Assembly: GCA_905221605.1 (NCBI GenBank)
Contig: CAJNDS010000879.1
Span: 822,501-886,500, forward strand
Length of the DNA: 64,000 nucleotides
DNA from: Symbiodinium natans
Taxonomy: Eukaryota; Sar; Dinophyceae; Suessiales; Symbiodiniaceae
Direction: 5' to 3'
In this document: positions 35,371 to 46,681 of the stretch, in pieces
Position numbering within the stretch: position 1 is the first letter of the stretch
Layout: every line of letters begins with the position of its first letter
Made by a program: the position numbers and the translations under genes
The notes under the pieces: generated by a model
Database searches by the model: none
Seen by the model: only the letters and a program-made list of their open reading frames with translations
Told to the model about the DNA's origin: nothing

Positions 35371-36862
35371 GATTGTGGCAATGTTGGAGTCGATGTCGAC
35401 TTGGGTTGTCATTTTTCCGTCATAAGAACATGCTGTTGCCAACGGCTTGCGGCCTTGGCAGCGCCCGAGCCGCTTTGAAAACACCAGGCGAGTCTCCGGG
35501 ACTGCTCGGCTCGTTGGCCATGCCGCTCAGGAGTCGGAGAGTGTTTTTCCACAATCAGGGACGGGGAATGCTACAATACGTGCCAGACCATGCCCGAATC
35601 CAGAAACATGACCATGTCCTATCCACTTAGCCAGAAGGCAGCATTTGCCGGGGTTGATCGCAGCTGGTTGCGGCCTTCAGAGGTTGCCGGGCAAGAGCGG
35701 GGGGACCGACTCGACGAGGGACTCAAAGCATTAAAGTTGGGGTAGTGTGGCAGTCTCACGACACCTTGAAGCCCAGGAGCCTTGGCGGATACGCACGGTA
35801 GGGGTTTGCCACCGGCTTGCTGAGACAGGCCGGAGAGTTCTCTACCGGGCAGCGGGTCCCTGGATTCTACTGGTATGACAGAGGACAGAGTGTTTAGCAA
35901 TCTTTAACGTGCATCTGAGAGCTTACGGAGCAGGGGGGCTGCCAGGTCACTGACGGTAAGCTTCAACTGCGCTTTCGGCCAAGCCAAATCTATCTTATGC
36001 CGCACTTTTCCAGGCATCGCAACATGGGTTGCCAAAGCATGCTTCAGGTTTCACCCCAAGGGCCGAGAACCTCCAAACGGTGGCTGTAACAAAAGGTTCC
36101 ATGTCCTACGCTGCCTGTCCTGGGTCCTTGCAAGTGATGCCATGGCACTGAGCAGTGCTTTACCTGTACCTGCTCACGGCATTTGTGCTTGAAGCCGGGA
36201 GGCAATACCATGCGCTACATGGCGCCACAAGGCATAATCGCTTCTTTACACATGGGGTCCCCTCCAGCATCCCTGCTCACCCCACATAATCAGAATTCTT
36301 CAGTTTTCAAGCAGCACACCATGGCGAACCATTCTAAAGCTCTTGAAGAGCTCCATAGATTCCTGTCGACAGCATGGCAGTGCATTCTGTGTATTGAAGC
36401 ACTAGGGCCATTCATAGATTTATTGGTTCGCGCTTGCCCTAGAATCCTAGCGGCCTAGCGAATGGCCGTCAGCGGGTACGCATCGCAGGCCCTTGAGCCC
36501 TTGACAGCGTGCACTCTGCAGTTCCAGTCCGCTATGTCTGCTGCTTGTACTGCGCCGTCTTGCGCGGAGCAGGGAAGGGATGGCCATCTTTTGCCTACCC
36601 TCTCCATGCTTTTTCTGACAGGATGTCGAATTGGCTGTGGGACGGAAGGCCTGGCTGCAGAGGTTTTTAAGTTAGTCGTATCTTGCCGACATAGCGCGCA
36701 ATTATTTTAAGAAGCTCCGCCCCTGAAGCACCCCCCAAAGCCCGGAGATTGTGCAAGTACTGGGGGTGGGGGGGCCTTGCTTGTTTGGAATGTTACGCCT
36801 GCAAATGATGCAGAATGCGGCAACATGCATAGAATCAGAAGGTTGAGCTTATTTGCTGCCAG
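35371..36862. other. Region with no supported gene
   Basis: About 1.5 kb. Shadow ORFs only (36183-36458 on +, 35619-35900 on -). Could be the intron or promoter region upstream of the CAP-Gly exon. Confidence 0.4.
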
Positions 36863-37250
36863 GTCTCGGTGGTAGGCTACTCGGCCACCGTGCGATTCGT
36901 GGGTGAGGCACACTTCGCTCCGGGTGAGTGGATCGGTGTCGAGCTTGAACCTGGCCAGCCTGCCCTGAGTTGTGCGATGTCATGGGAACTTTGTTTCGAG
37001 AGGGCCCTTACGGGTAAACAGCGCTTTGCTGTCAGTCGCCGTGTTCTCGCCGTGTTCGGGTTGCCTCTGCGGCCTCCAGTTTTGATCTCTGCCAGCCGTC
37101 GGCAAGAACGACGGCGCAGTTCAGAACAGAAGGCTCAGAGCGAAGCTTGGAGTTGCTTGTGGAGTTGCTGGTGTCGACCTTTCAACCCCTTTCAACCTTT
37201 CGAGGTACTTCACCTGCGAGCCCAATCACGGCCTCTTTGTCCGTCGGAGT
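36863..37250 (+). CDS. CAP-Gly domain protein (three exons of the domain)
   Basis: CAP-Gly domains bind the EEY/F tails of tubulin and EB proteins and mark microtubule plus-end and dynactin-type factors. Exon 36863-36953 (after GCCAG) encodes VVGYSATVRFVGEAHFAPGE and WIGVELEP. Exon 37096-37132 encodes VGKNDGAVQ, the signature GKNDG loop. Exon 37205-~37250 encodes YFTCEPNHGLFVRRS. The joins (36954-37095 GC-AG, 142 bp; 37133-37204 GC-AG, 72 bp) restore the spacing seen in known CAP-Gly domains, and both keep phase. A GCCAGCC repeat occurs at both ends of the first intron. The rest of the protein is uncertain: Cys-pair exons follow at 37.45-37.9 kb and Ser/Asp-rich exons precede at 35.1-35.4 kb. 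A microtubule-associated role is inferred from the domain alone. Confidence 0.85.
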
Positions 37251-37452
37251 GTGGTGCCGGGGTCCCATCGCAATGGGCAGGGAAGTTTGTCCAGAGCGTC
37301 ACAAGCAAATTCGTCTACGATCTCTTGCTTTCAAGACTCGTCATGCTCGAGTCGGCTGTGTGAGACCACTGTTGTACATGCATTGCGCGGCAGGCAGCCC
37401 ATCCCAGATGGTGATCCACCAAGTCCTAGCAAGGCGAGGGTCCTTTTCGCAG

Positions 37453-38245
37453 GCCCGAGCGGCGCAGTGCTGGAAGTGTGACAGTGGCCGCTTTGTCGAC
37501 CCATTCGGCATGATCTACTGTAGCAGGTGCTGGTCCTGAGATCTGTGAGGCACCAGTCAATGGCCAAGTTTTGGGGTGAGCTTGGGCAGGTGGAAGCGTA
37601 GCTTGCGTCGTGACCGTGCAGCACGTGTAAATGCACGTAGGCCGCATATGAGTCTCAGGCAAACAGCGATGTTGAAGGCCAGATGCCGGGCAAGTAACGC
37701 GTACAGCATATTTTGACATGCCATGTCGTTGTTTTCGGTATGCCGTGCTGGTGCTTGGAAACCACAAGGCATGGCAACAGACAGTGTCCTGCGCTTTCAG
37801 GTGGTGACTCCCACAGTGAGGATGACGTGGACGAGGCTGAGTACACATGTTCCCGATGTTGCCCAGCCTACGCGCAATCTTGGAACACCATCGCAGACGA
37901 CCGCAGGAATATCCCATGCCTATGCATTGTTGCCTTGTCAAAAAGCCAGCTGCGCCATTCTGGGATGGGCACGTGACGGCACGTGTGCCTCACCTCCGGC
38001 TCGAGGTGGCGATGCTGCCCGTACAAAGCATGCGCCGCAAGGGCGTGTCGGCGGAAGCTCGTGGTGAGGAGGTCTGGCCTAATTTGATTCTTTGAAATGA
38101 AGCATGTTGCAGTCACTGGACGCCTGCCAAAGGGCATTCCCGTTCCTGCAAAAAGTAGACTCAGTAGACTGGGAGGACGACTGGGTGCCGCCTGTCCATG
38201 AGAAGAGCTTGGAGGAGAAGCAGCAGCTCAAAGAAGCCACATGGA
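37453..38245 (+). CDS. Candidate exons with Cys pairs downstream of the CAP-Gly domain
   Basis: 37453-~37526 (after TTCGCAG) encodes AAQCWKCDSGRFVDPFGM and IYCSRCW, a C-x2-C ... C-x2-C zinc-ribbon-like unit. 37801-~37900 (after TTTCAG) encodes GDSHSEDDVDEAEYTCSRCC, acidic and then another Cys pair. ~38150-38245 encodes VDSVDWEDDWVPPVHEKSLE, then EKQQLKEATW. All are on the strand of the CAP-Gly exons and may be its C-terminal part, but the phases are not proven and alternative frames exist. Confidence 0.45.
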
Positions 38246-38269
38246 TGCACGTGTTTTATAAAACACTAT

Positions 38270-38342
38270 CATACGTCGTATTACGCCGTATTACGCAGTA
38301 TTACGTAGTATTACGTAGTAGTACGTAGTATTACGTAGTACA
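38270..38342. repeat. Short tandem repeat, cgtagtatta units
   Basis: Six to seven copies of an ~10-11 bp cgtattacg / cgtagtattacgtagta unit. Tandem and partly palindromic around TACGTA. Non-coding. Confidence 0.85.
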
Positions 38343-38979
38343 CCCAGCGAAGCTACACAGTAGTCCTCGTGGCAGTGAGGTCATCGACAACTCGCGTGAC
38401 AGCGACTGGGCGGTAATTGAAAATGTTATCTACAGAGCGTTGTTCTGCACATGTCCCTGGTGACGGTAACTGCTGGGTGTCGAGGTAAGCTGCGAATGAT
38501 GCGCGGTGCCTAGCAACAAAGCATCGTAGCACGTTGCCCTTCCAGAGGTACCCATAAGCCTCAGACAGACAAAGCCACGTGGTGACAATTGCGGCTGTGT
38601 CAGCTGTGCTCATTAGAGGTGCTGAGTGAGAGCCGCGAGCGCCCTCATTTGTGTTGGACAGCTACGCTGAGGTTTGGGAATCTTTCTGCCAAAGGTTTGG
38701 AGCGGGTCGTTGAGGTGCCAAGGGCTGTGGCTAAGGATTCCAAGACACACTCTTGAGTGAGTGGTTAACCTTAGACCTTTCTCTTTCGTTCTCTCTTTGT
38801 CCATGTTTCTTTCTTGTACGTACATCGAGTATGGATGTACCATCAGTGCTGCTGCTGCAAATCCTGCTTGTGGGCCGCATGGGGCGGCGGTTGAGCGATG
38901 TGAGTGCTGTCGATAGGAGTTGGGGCGGATCAGATTGCGATGAAGAGTCTCATTGTCCATCATTGCCCATCCACGTGAG
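38343..38979. other. Upstream region of the cyclic-nucleotide-binding gene
   Basis: No gene is supported, although antisense (38613-39200) and sense ORFs exist. 38880-38900 encodes GRRLSD in the + frame that runs into a GTGAGT donor; an R-R-x-S sequence at this place would suit the inhibitory site of a PKA regulatory subunit (see findings). Confidence 0.4.
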
Positions 38980-41900
38980 GCCATGTTCAAGAAGTCCGTG
39001 GGAAATGGGGAGACAATCATCAGGCGCTGAAATCTGGATGGCACGCTTCTGCAGCAAGCGTCATTGGGCCGAAGTTTGGGTTGTGGTTTCAGAGCAGCGG
39101 TGGGAGAGTTCAAAAGTTGCAGTTTGATCCGCAAACTCGGCTTGGCGTGAAGGTCGGCGGCAAGATTAAAAGAATGATGTGATGCGCTTGACATGAACAT
39201 GCCAGGTTTGGTGATGAAGGAGACAACTTCTACATCGCTCCGACCCTGGTTATTTCATCTCTGCAGTTGCATATCTAGCATGGATTTGCTGGGGCCATGG
39301 AGAGACTGAACTGGATCGTACTGCAGCAACCGCCAGGTCAAGCGTGGCAAGTTTGACATCCATGCGTACCGCCGCATTCAGCAGGCAGTGGGTTGAAAGC
39401 TCAAGCATGGTGGAAAAAGGAAAAGGCAATGCCCAGTGTTTTGATTCGGCTCGGCTGTCAGCGGCTAAAAGCAGCAGACAAGCCCTAAGCCCCACGTAAA
39501 ACGAGAGTGTGCGCAGGACCATATTTGTGTGTACACTGTGATCTAGTGGAGGATTCCTACAGAGGTTGCCGAGCTATTCCAGGATAGCATAGCAGACGAG
39601 AAGCTCATCAGCAAACGATGCTGAACCTGCTGCCTTCCGATGCAGTCGCGGAGATTCCACACATGTGCATCAGCAACATGCTGCAATGCTACAGCTGCGC
39701 TGCAGCTTCGCTGCAGCTTCAGCTCATGTATCTGGAGCTGTCGGATTTTGCAGGCCGAGGCTGAGCCTGAAAGCTCGGCAGAGTTCGTAAAGGCACAGAC
39801 CTCAGGGCCTAAAGGTGAGTCAGTGAGATGCCATAGTGTGTACAGTGCTGTCGTAGCTGCTGTGTAGCTTGATGTGTAGCTTGATGTGGCAAGAAGGGCA
39901 ACGGCAAAAGGATGAAATCTTCAGGCGAAGCAAAAAGTCAGACTTAGTGGAGGAGCCTGGTATTGCAACTTGAAATCATTAGGCGCAGGGCTGCTTCATG
40001 CAGATACGCCGGCAGGTCCAGGGTTCTAGGACTTCTGAGAGCACAGGACCACTACAGGACCCCAATTTACTGGGATGCCAATTCAGAACAGTATTCTAGC
40101 AGTCAAAAGCTGCCAGAAATTTGTTTTGGTTGTCAAGAGATCTTCTTTGGTCTGTTAACAGGTGTTCTTTTAAAGGGGCTTTCCGCCATTGGTCGTGGCG
40201 CAAAGTGGTCAAATGTGTCCGAGGTCTTCGAAGCAGCGCCCGGCTTTGCTTTCGGTGAGGCTGCCCTGCTCTACAATGCCTGGGCCTCAGAGTCCGATGT
40301 GAGAGCATGGCGTGGAGAGACTACGGGAGGTTTCAGAGGCCCCAACGCAGAGAATTTATTTAAAAAAGTACTTGGTTCAGTTTTTTCGGGTGACTTCAGG
40401 CTCGTTTTGGGCCATGTAAGGAAGGTTCACACCTGTTGTTGAGAAACCTGTTTGGAAATGGGCATGGTCTCATGAATGTTGTGCGTGGTGCGATGTTTTC
40501 CGGTGGTTTCAGGGCAAGGCAAGCAAGCATCCTGAACTGTATCGAACAGGACTGGTAACAGATCGTGAAGAGCTCGCCCCGCATGGATTTCCCCATGCCC
40601 ATTAACTGCTTGAAGCGGCTGACGGTGGAGCTGGCGCCCTGAGCGGATGTTGAAGAGTACGTGATGGCGACCAGAACCTGCGACGGCCAGGAGATGTTCT
40701 TTGACGTGCCCCTGCGACTTCAACTGGGTGGGTCATCTCGTGTTAGGGATTTTCGGAACTAGGGGTCTAGGTTGAAGGGGCCTTACACGGAGCCCGATGC
40801 AAAAAGTTGAATTTGAATGGGGAGTAGAGCCAAATTAAACCAACCGATCCGAAAGTGCGCAAGCCGTAACTAGCTCGTGCACATGCTCACTGCCAGCATT
40901 TTAAGTTAATCAGGGACCGATATGGTGCAGCTACGTGTAACTGGATTGAGTAGTACTGTCATGTAAGGTCAAGCGATATCTTGTGGACCCAGATTAACAT
41001 GAACAGTTTGAAGAGCGAATTGTTGTCCCACCACAAGTACCTTGTGCCGTGTTCCTACTAAGAAGCGTGGCCAAACTTGCAGCAATCTTCTCTTTTCTGT
41101 TCCGTTCAGTACTCCGTACTGCTTCCTAGATGCGATACACACAGTTTCAATATTGCCATCCACGGGATCGGCTCTACAGCAGGTGCCGTTCATATTCCCC
41201 TCAGTCCGCCTATGAAACTTGCCAAGTTCCCAAAACGAGATAGACAAAGTAGGCTGCTGCATCCACTGGAATCAGTGGGTTATGTAACGTTAGGTCCGTT
41301 AGGCATACACCCCGTAGGTCACGGAGCCCAGGCCCCGCGGTCGGCGACCATTACAGCGAGCGAGGACTGCAGACGACCGCAAAAAAACATGTGCTCTCAG
41401 GCTCAGCTGGCTTTGCGACACTTCTTAGGCTGGCATGTGGACAGCTGGAAGCTGCGGGCTGTGCGTAAGCTGCAGAAGCAAGCGAAACAAACCGCGCACA
41501 AATGCATGCTCATGCGTGTGCACGTGTCTATTGGAGGACTCTGAAGTGTGGTGCCTTGAGAGACGAGCTTTTCGTGAGCTTGTCATCAGGCAGGCCTTCC
41601 TGAGATCATATGCTCGACTTTGGATGACCAGCTGACCTGGCACATCTTCATGCGCGTGTCTGCAGTAAGAAAGCGTTGAGGTCTTCCTAGCCGCATCTCC
41701 ATGCACAAGCATGCTGCCATTTTCTGCTAGGAAAGCCTGAGGTGTATTTTGTCACATTGCGCATCTCTTGAAACCCTCAAATTGCCCACAGTCAAAACCC
41801 CTACGTGGACGTTAGCTGGCAGGGCTTCCGAACAGAAGTTCAAGGAGTGCCCAACATGTGATTCCCATCTACTATCCGCTACCAGCAAGGGCCAGAGAAA

Positions 41901-43722
41901 GTACGCCACTAGTTGTGGAGATTGCGCTGAGTGTCGTTGAAACGCTTACCCTTGAACTCGGGCCGTTGATCGCTACTTGTCTTGACTTCTTGGTGTGTGC
42001 TGTGGACAGGTGGCTGTGTCCGAGTCCGTTGCTTCGTTCATCTTCGTTCCATGTCATGAGCTCGTCAAGCTCATCTCCCCGCGCAGAGGTATTCGGAGTT
42101 CCTGAAGCGATGCGACGTTTTGCAAGAGTTGGACGCGGACAGCACCGACTGAAGTCCCACCTTGGGGGTTGTGTCGACGTGGCATACTAATAATAGTTCG
42201 CTCATGTGGCAGGTGTGGTTTTAAGTTTGCCAATGAGTACTGCAAAACGTGCTACAAAGACCATCCAATAGACGATGTGTCACACACTGTCACGTTGGCC
42301 GTTCTATCATAGCCAAGCAGGTTAATCTTGCAGTGTGCTGTGTGAAGTACGTGAGCTTGACTATATTGGAGAATCCATCGCCACCGGATTCATAGAAGAA
42401 CTGGTGAGGTTCATGGAGGCTCCCCAGTAGTTGCCGAGCTCCCGAGATTCGGGGCATTCGGCGGCCACAATCCAGGGTCCGGTGAAGTGTGGTGTTCAAT
42501 GTGGGCACGACTGGGCATTTCTGAGCGAGGCTAAGCTGGTTACTCGTATGTTCCCATCTCCGCGGCAGGAACAGATTGCAACTTTGGCTGAGGTGGGCAG
42601 CCATGTAGACTTCAAGAGAGGCTTGCCAGACAGGCTTTTGCAACTGCCTTGCTTGGTATGCCCCCGGACGGAGTCACACCTCAGGTCGTTGACGAGGAGG
42701 ATTTCTCTGCGGAGGAGGCTAAAGCAGTATCTGCACGTCAAAGACAGGATGTGCTACTGTGTGGAAGCTGGTGCAAACCCGACACCAGGTTCACAGGTTG
42801 CCGCATTCTCTCGTAGAGTGGTAGCAATTCCTCAAAGGCGAGCCCTGTGCGCAGGTCATAATTCAGCAGGGAGTGCAGAGCTTAGCAGTCGATCAAGCCG
42901 GTAAGGCCACAGAGGGCCGTGCTGAAGCTCGCATATTCCGACAGAATCATCTGCCAACCACATTTTCAGATGTTTCATTTGATGCTCTACAGAGGATCAA
43001 CTGCAAGGATCAGTCAAGGATCCGCAAAAAGCTCGACTCAAGCCCATCCCAGGGTCGCGACAGCAACATGTTCATCATCCTGCACGGCCAAGTGGCAAGC
43101 CAAGACCTGTGGTATGCTGTCAAACTGGACATGCATTGGTGCACACTTATCCCTGACACCGGGCAAGATAACTTGCAGATATCATGATACTGTATGATAC
43201 AGTGCTGGTCTCCGAATACGGATCCCGGTCGCCTCGAGGCTGTCGCGTGCATCGCTGGCGACAAGGGCGAGGTTCAGGCTCTCCATGGCATGCGTACCGT
43301 CAGGAAAAGGTCAGCAGAGACAGCAGGAACAGGGAACTGCGGTCAAATTGGCAGGTCAAGACCTACAGCAAGGGCGACTTCTTCGGAGAGATTGCACTTC
43401 TGCTGGGAGAGCCCAGGAAGGCAGCCCGGCTTTGTAGGAGAGTGGCACGGCGGATGCACTTGCACAGAGGCCAGCGTCTACGCCAAAGGAAATGTCACCT
43501 GCCTTGTAATCACAAAGCAAGTGTTCGACCGAGCCGCAACCTCAGAACCGGGTCTGGAAGTTGAAAGATACTTGACTCAAATCATCGCTCGCTGACTGTC
43601 ACCCGGCCACATTCCGCATCTCCTGTTGCATCCAGGTGCTGGGTCCTCTCAGAGACTTCTTGAAGAAGAATCTGACAAAGTACCGGCCACGAAACAGTTC
43701 ATCGACAATAAGTGAAAGTTAA
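38980..43722 (+). CDS. Tandem cyclic-nucleotide-binding-domain protein, PKA regulatory-subunit type (about 14 exons)
   Basis: Binds cAMP/cGMP and would hold or release a kinase. First domain: 38980-39023 AMFKKSVGNGETII; 39206-39236 FGDEGDNFYI; 39754-~39814 AEAEPESSAEFVKAQ; ~40198-40277 VSEVFEAAPGFAFGEAALLY; 41332-41374 PRSATITASEDCR; 41547-~41600 WCLERRAFRELVIRQ. Linker: 42087-42134 RYSEFLKRCDVLQELD. Second domain: 42569-~42620 EQIATLAEVGSHVDFKRG; 42855-42872 VIIQQG (18 nt); 43053-43094 GRDSNMFIILHGQV; 43239-43271 AVACIAGDKGE; 43355-43420 VKTYSKGDFFGEIALLLGEP; 43470-43532 ASVYAKGNVTCLV; 43636-43722 VLGPLRDFLKKNL, stop. Both phosphate-binding cassettes (FGEAALLYNAPRSA, FGEIALLLGEPRKA) keep the Gly-Glu and Arg. 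Most introns are GC-AG; 43421-43469 is only 49 bp. No kinase domain follows, so a regulatory subunit fits better than a PKG, but missed exons cannot be excluded. A few borders are unresolved. Confidence 0.88.
42213..42288 (+). other. Exon-like Cys ORF inside an intron of the CNB gene
   Basis: After GGCAG the frame reads CGFKFANEYCKTCYKDHP and IDDV (C-x8-C-x2-C). It lies in the 434-bp intron (42135-42568) between LQELD and EQIATL, whose direct junction gives normal CNB-domain spacing. It may be an exon of a different transcript or a relic. Confidence 0.35.
42658..42818 (+). other. Exon-like acidic ORF inside an intron of the CNB gene
   Basis: Frame from ATG 42658 reads MPPDGVTPQVVDEEDF, SAEEAKAVSARQRQDVLLCG and SWCKPDTRFTGC to TAG. 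Composition is strongly coding-like, yet it sits between the FKRG and VIIQQG pieces of one CNB domain, where no insert is expected. Confidence 0.35.
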
Positions 43723-44250
43723 AGGCTGCACAGGGTCTTGTCGAAATGGCACCTCGTCTACACTACACACATAAGCCAACCTTTCAAAAAGTATATCGCG
43801 TGAACAATATTCTCGCGAGCACCGAATGTCCGCTCCGCTACCAGCTCACGAGCACCACGAAACATCGACCCAGACAGGTCAAGCTGTGCAGGTGTTGCCT
43901 GTGTCTTGATGCTATGACCTCGAAAATTCTTTTCACTAGCTAGCAGGCGTTGAGCAGCGCGAGTGTTTTGACATTGAACATGACTGCTGCCCAGACCATG
44001 CTTGACCAGCCCAAAGCTTAGCGAAGAACACGGAGCTTGGCGAAATCTTGACAACGTGAAAGATCTTTACAGGGTTGAGCTATGCTGATTCACCCTGTCT
44101 CGACTTTCAGTGATGGCAGAGTATAGGTAGTTCGAGTCAGGCATGTACACACTGCGCACGCTACATGTTTGACATGTGACTAGCGGAAGGTATGCCCGGT
44201 ACCAGGACGCAATTGAGCAAGGCCGGGGTGTGACATCATTTGCGATCTTC
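43723..44250. other. Intergenic region, nothing recognised
   Basis: About 0.5 kb after the CNB stop. No kinase motif is found, which argues against a PKG-type fusion. Shadow ORFs only. Confidence 0.45.
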
Positions 44251-44284
44251 GACTTCTCGTTGCCACGTCACTTTCTTGCGACTC

Positions 44285-45230
44285 AGGTGGGGAGATGCGA
44301 GACACGCGGCTAAGCGACGAGCCACATCGAGCAGAGATGGAGCGCGCCACACCAATCAAAAGTGCATCCGTTGAGCTTGGGGCGACTGGCATTGGCGGTT
44401 CTCACCACCTGTGAGGAGCATGAGGCAGAGCCGAACCCTCAATGGAAAGTCCGCCCATGAGAGCTAGCACACCTCGCATCACCTCGCCACGTGGCACGAA
44501 CTCTTACTTGGCTTACACGGCCTTGCGCTTGGGCCTAGGCTGGAAGCGAGCCGAAATCAACATGCAGAGGCCCCGAACGTTCAGGGCCGCCTCTTCGGTT
44601 CAAAGTCAGCTTTGGAGTCAAGGCCGCAAAGCTGCGGCCATCATTTTCATAGCAGCCATGGCCATAGCAGCCACAGCATGCAGCGACCGTCTTCTGCGTT
44701 TCAGGAAGGAGAAGCCCGCCCTGCACGAAGGCGCTTGCTCAGGCCACACATACTGACCCGCCATGGTCAGTTTGGCTATGTTTGGCTGCTTTTCAGAGAT
44801 GTTTCGTGCTGAGTCTGTTGTTTCCGCTCGTTTCCACACCAGGAAAGCAGACCGTGCGAACACAGTGTACAATGTGAAAATCAAGGCCAGCTGGGATGCA
44901 GTCTTTGTTCGCAGCAACGCTCGCGGTTAAATTCTCGGGCCAGTTGCCTGTTGACCTCGACATTGACGAGGAGGAGGAGCAAGCTGAGGCCATTGCCAGA
45001 CTTTCGGTCTTCTTGCAGCTACCAGAAGCTCCACACAAATTGTCATAAATTGTCGGCGCAGAGTCATGCAAGTACCTTGAACGTATTTCTCAAAAAGTAG
45101 AAATCCGAGCATGAAAAGGCTGCGAGCACTGCTGCCGAAGCCGCTGAACCTCAAAATGAGTCCAAGCCAGAGGCCGACCATGCTATGCATTGCGGAGATC
45201 CTTCGTGTACAGAAGCGCCTGCCTAGATGG
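44285..45230 (+). CDS. Candidate exons, unknown acidic protein
   Basis: Segments: 44285-~44408 (EMRDTRLSDEPHRAEMERAT, PIKSASVELGATGIGG); ~44442-44570 (ESPPMRASTPRITSPRGTNS, LAYTALRLGLGWKRAEI); 44918-~45030 (KFSGQLPVDLDIDEEEEQAE, AIARLSVFLQLPEAP); 45100-~45220 (KSEHEKAASTAAEAAEPQNE, SKPEADHAMHCGDP). All are +, the last two clearly coding-like and acidic. No domain recognised. The first segment could be the N-terminus from the ATG at 44293. Confidence 0.42.
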
Positions 45231-46680
45231 ACAGATAGATTGTGCATTAATGGGTTGCTTTCTTGAATGCTGCAGGTGACCAAGCCTCTCGTTCGAGGAC
45301 ACATCGGCCTTTAATTCGTCGGATCACGAGTCAGCAATAGGGGCATAGTAGTAAAGAGCAGCGAAGGGAATAGGAGCACCTCCAGCTTGCAAGGAGAGGG
45401 CAAGAAGCAAACGCTCGCAGAACGTGTTGAAGAAGATTGGAAGAAGCCACGGCGCCAGCTAATTCATGTATTGCTATTTTCGGTACAGTAGTGGTGAATT
45501 CGAATCATGTGCGACTCTTCCTGCAATTGTTCATCTTGCTGTTCAGCCCCGGACACTTTGCGGGCGGAGAACCGTGGATACATATGGCCCAATTCTGGCA
45601 TGTCCCGAATTTGCTTCATGCGCTACTAAACACTCACGCTGACTAAGCGCTGGATGACTGCCACGGTTCACAGAGCGTTTGTTTCCAGCATCATTCCAAA
45701 TGCGCCCATGAAAGAGTCCGACAGGACGAGGGTGTCAGCTTAGAACAAGCACCGCCGTTCACCCCATGTTTGACAAATCGACTTGGACACGTGAGTCATC
45801 CCGCGTAGGGCTTCTACATCAAAGGTCAGCCCTCCCCGCAGACTCAGAAGCGTGGATCCGTTTTTGTAGAAGGTTGCGGCAATGGTGTCCAAGTCATACT
45901 AGGAACAACTTGCCTGTCTATTTCAGTATAAATGCTCTACTCCATACAGCAAGACATCTGAATCTGTGTGGTGCTGTGTGTCTGCGTCTCTGCGTGTATC
46001 GCCTGCATGCCTTTCCAAAGATCCGGAGATCGTACATGCAATCGAAGACCAGCAGGCAACGAAGACCAGGTAAATGTGCCGGTATGCAGACTCAAAAAAT
46101 ACTAAATTATGAGAGCCCGGCCCAGGAAAACTTGTTCTAGACTTCCTCAAAAGAGGCTTACTGACGGTCATGTGCGCATGTTTGTGAGAATGGCCGGGCA
46201 ACATTACGAAGTCCAGCATGGATGATGACGTGAACGACATGGGTTTTCATCCCTGCTTTTGCATCCTTGCTGGAGGCCTAAGCTTGTGTCCCCCACCGAA
46301 GGTTTCATGGTGGCGCAGCTTGGGCAAATTTATTGTGTCAAAAGAGTGTTTGCAAGGAGGTTTGGCTTGCCACAGGTCCTTCCACGCAGATGCAGCTTGA
46401 GGGTAAACAGAGAATCAGCAGATGCCATCAGTGCCTTCCATATTCGTTTCCCCGTCACGAGCTGAGGAAGAGTAAGTTCACAGCCGGTGCCTCAGCTGGG
46501 CAGCAAGCGCGATTCCCCCCCCCCGGCCCCCTCCCCGCCGGCCCCCTCCATCCAGATCCAAACCCCTACGAAGTTTGTTAGCAACCCTTCGGATTATTCG
46601 GGGTTGATGTGGAATCCTTGGTGATGTCTGTACATGGCACGGTTGGGGGCTGTTCTGGAGAGTGCGATTTAAAGGCATGT
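45231..46680. other. Region with weak coding signals
   Basis: About 1.4 kb. Possible short exons near 45725-45795 (DEGVSLEQAPPFTPCLTN) and 46325-46440 (RRFGLPQVLPRRCSLRV). A C10 run lies at ~46516-46525. Nothing can be assigned. Confidence 0.35.
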
Positions 46681-46681
46681 G

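Noticed and set aside
38613-39200. 195-codon minus-strand ORF
   Set aside because: Overlaps the first CNB exon on + (AMFKKSVGNGETII), which is supported by homology; the antisense ORF is a shadow.
40561-40723. Minus-strand gene (GHVKEHLLAVAGSGRHHVLF)
   Set aside because: Lies in a 1054-bp intron of the CNB gene; the plus strand reads equally well as coding, and there is no splice or family support for either.
43723-44250. Kinase domain downstream of the CNB domains (PKG-type fusion)
   Set aside because: No glycine loop, HRD or DFG motif could be found in any + frame after the last CNB exon.
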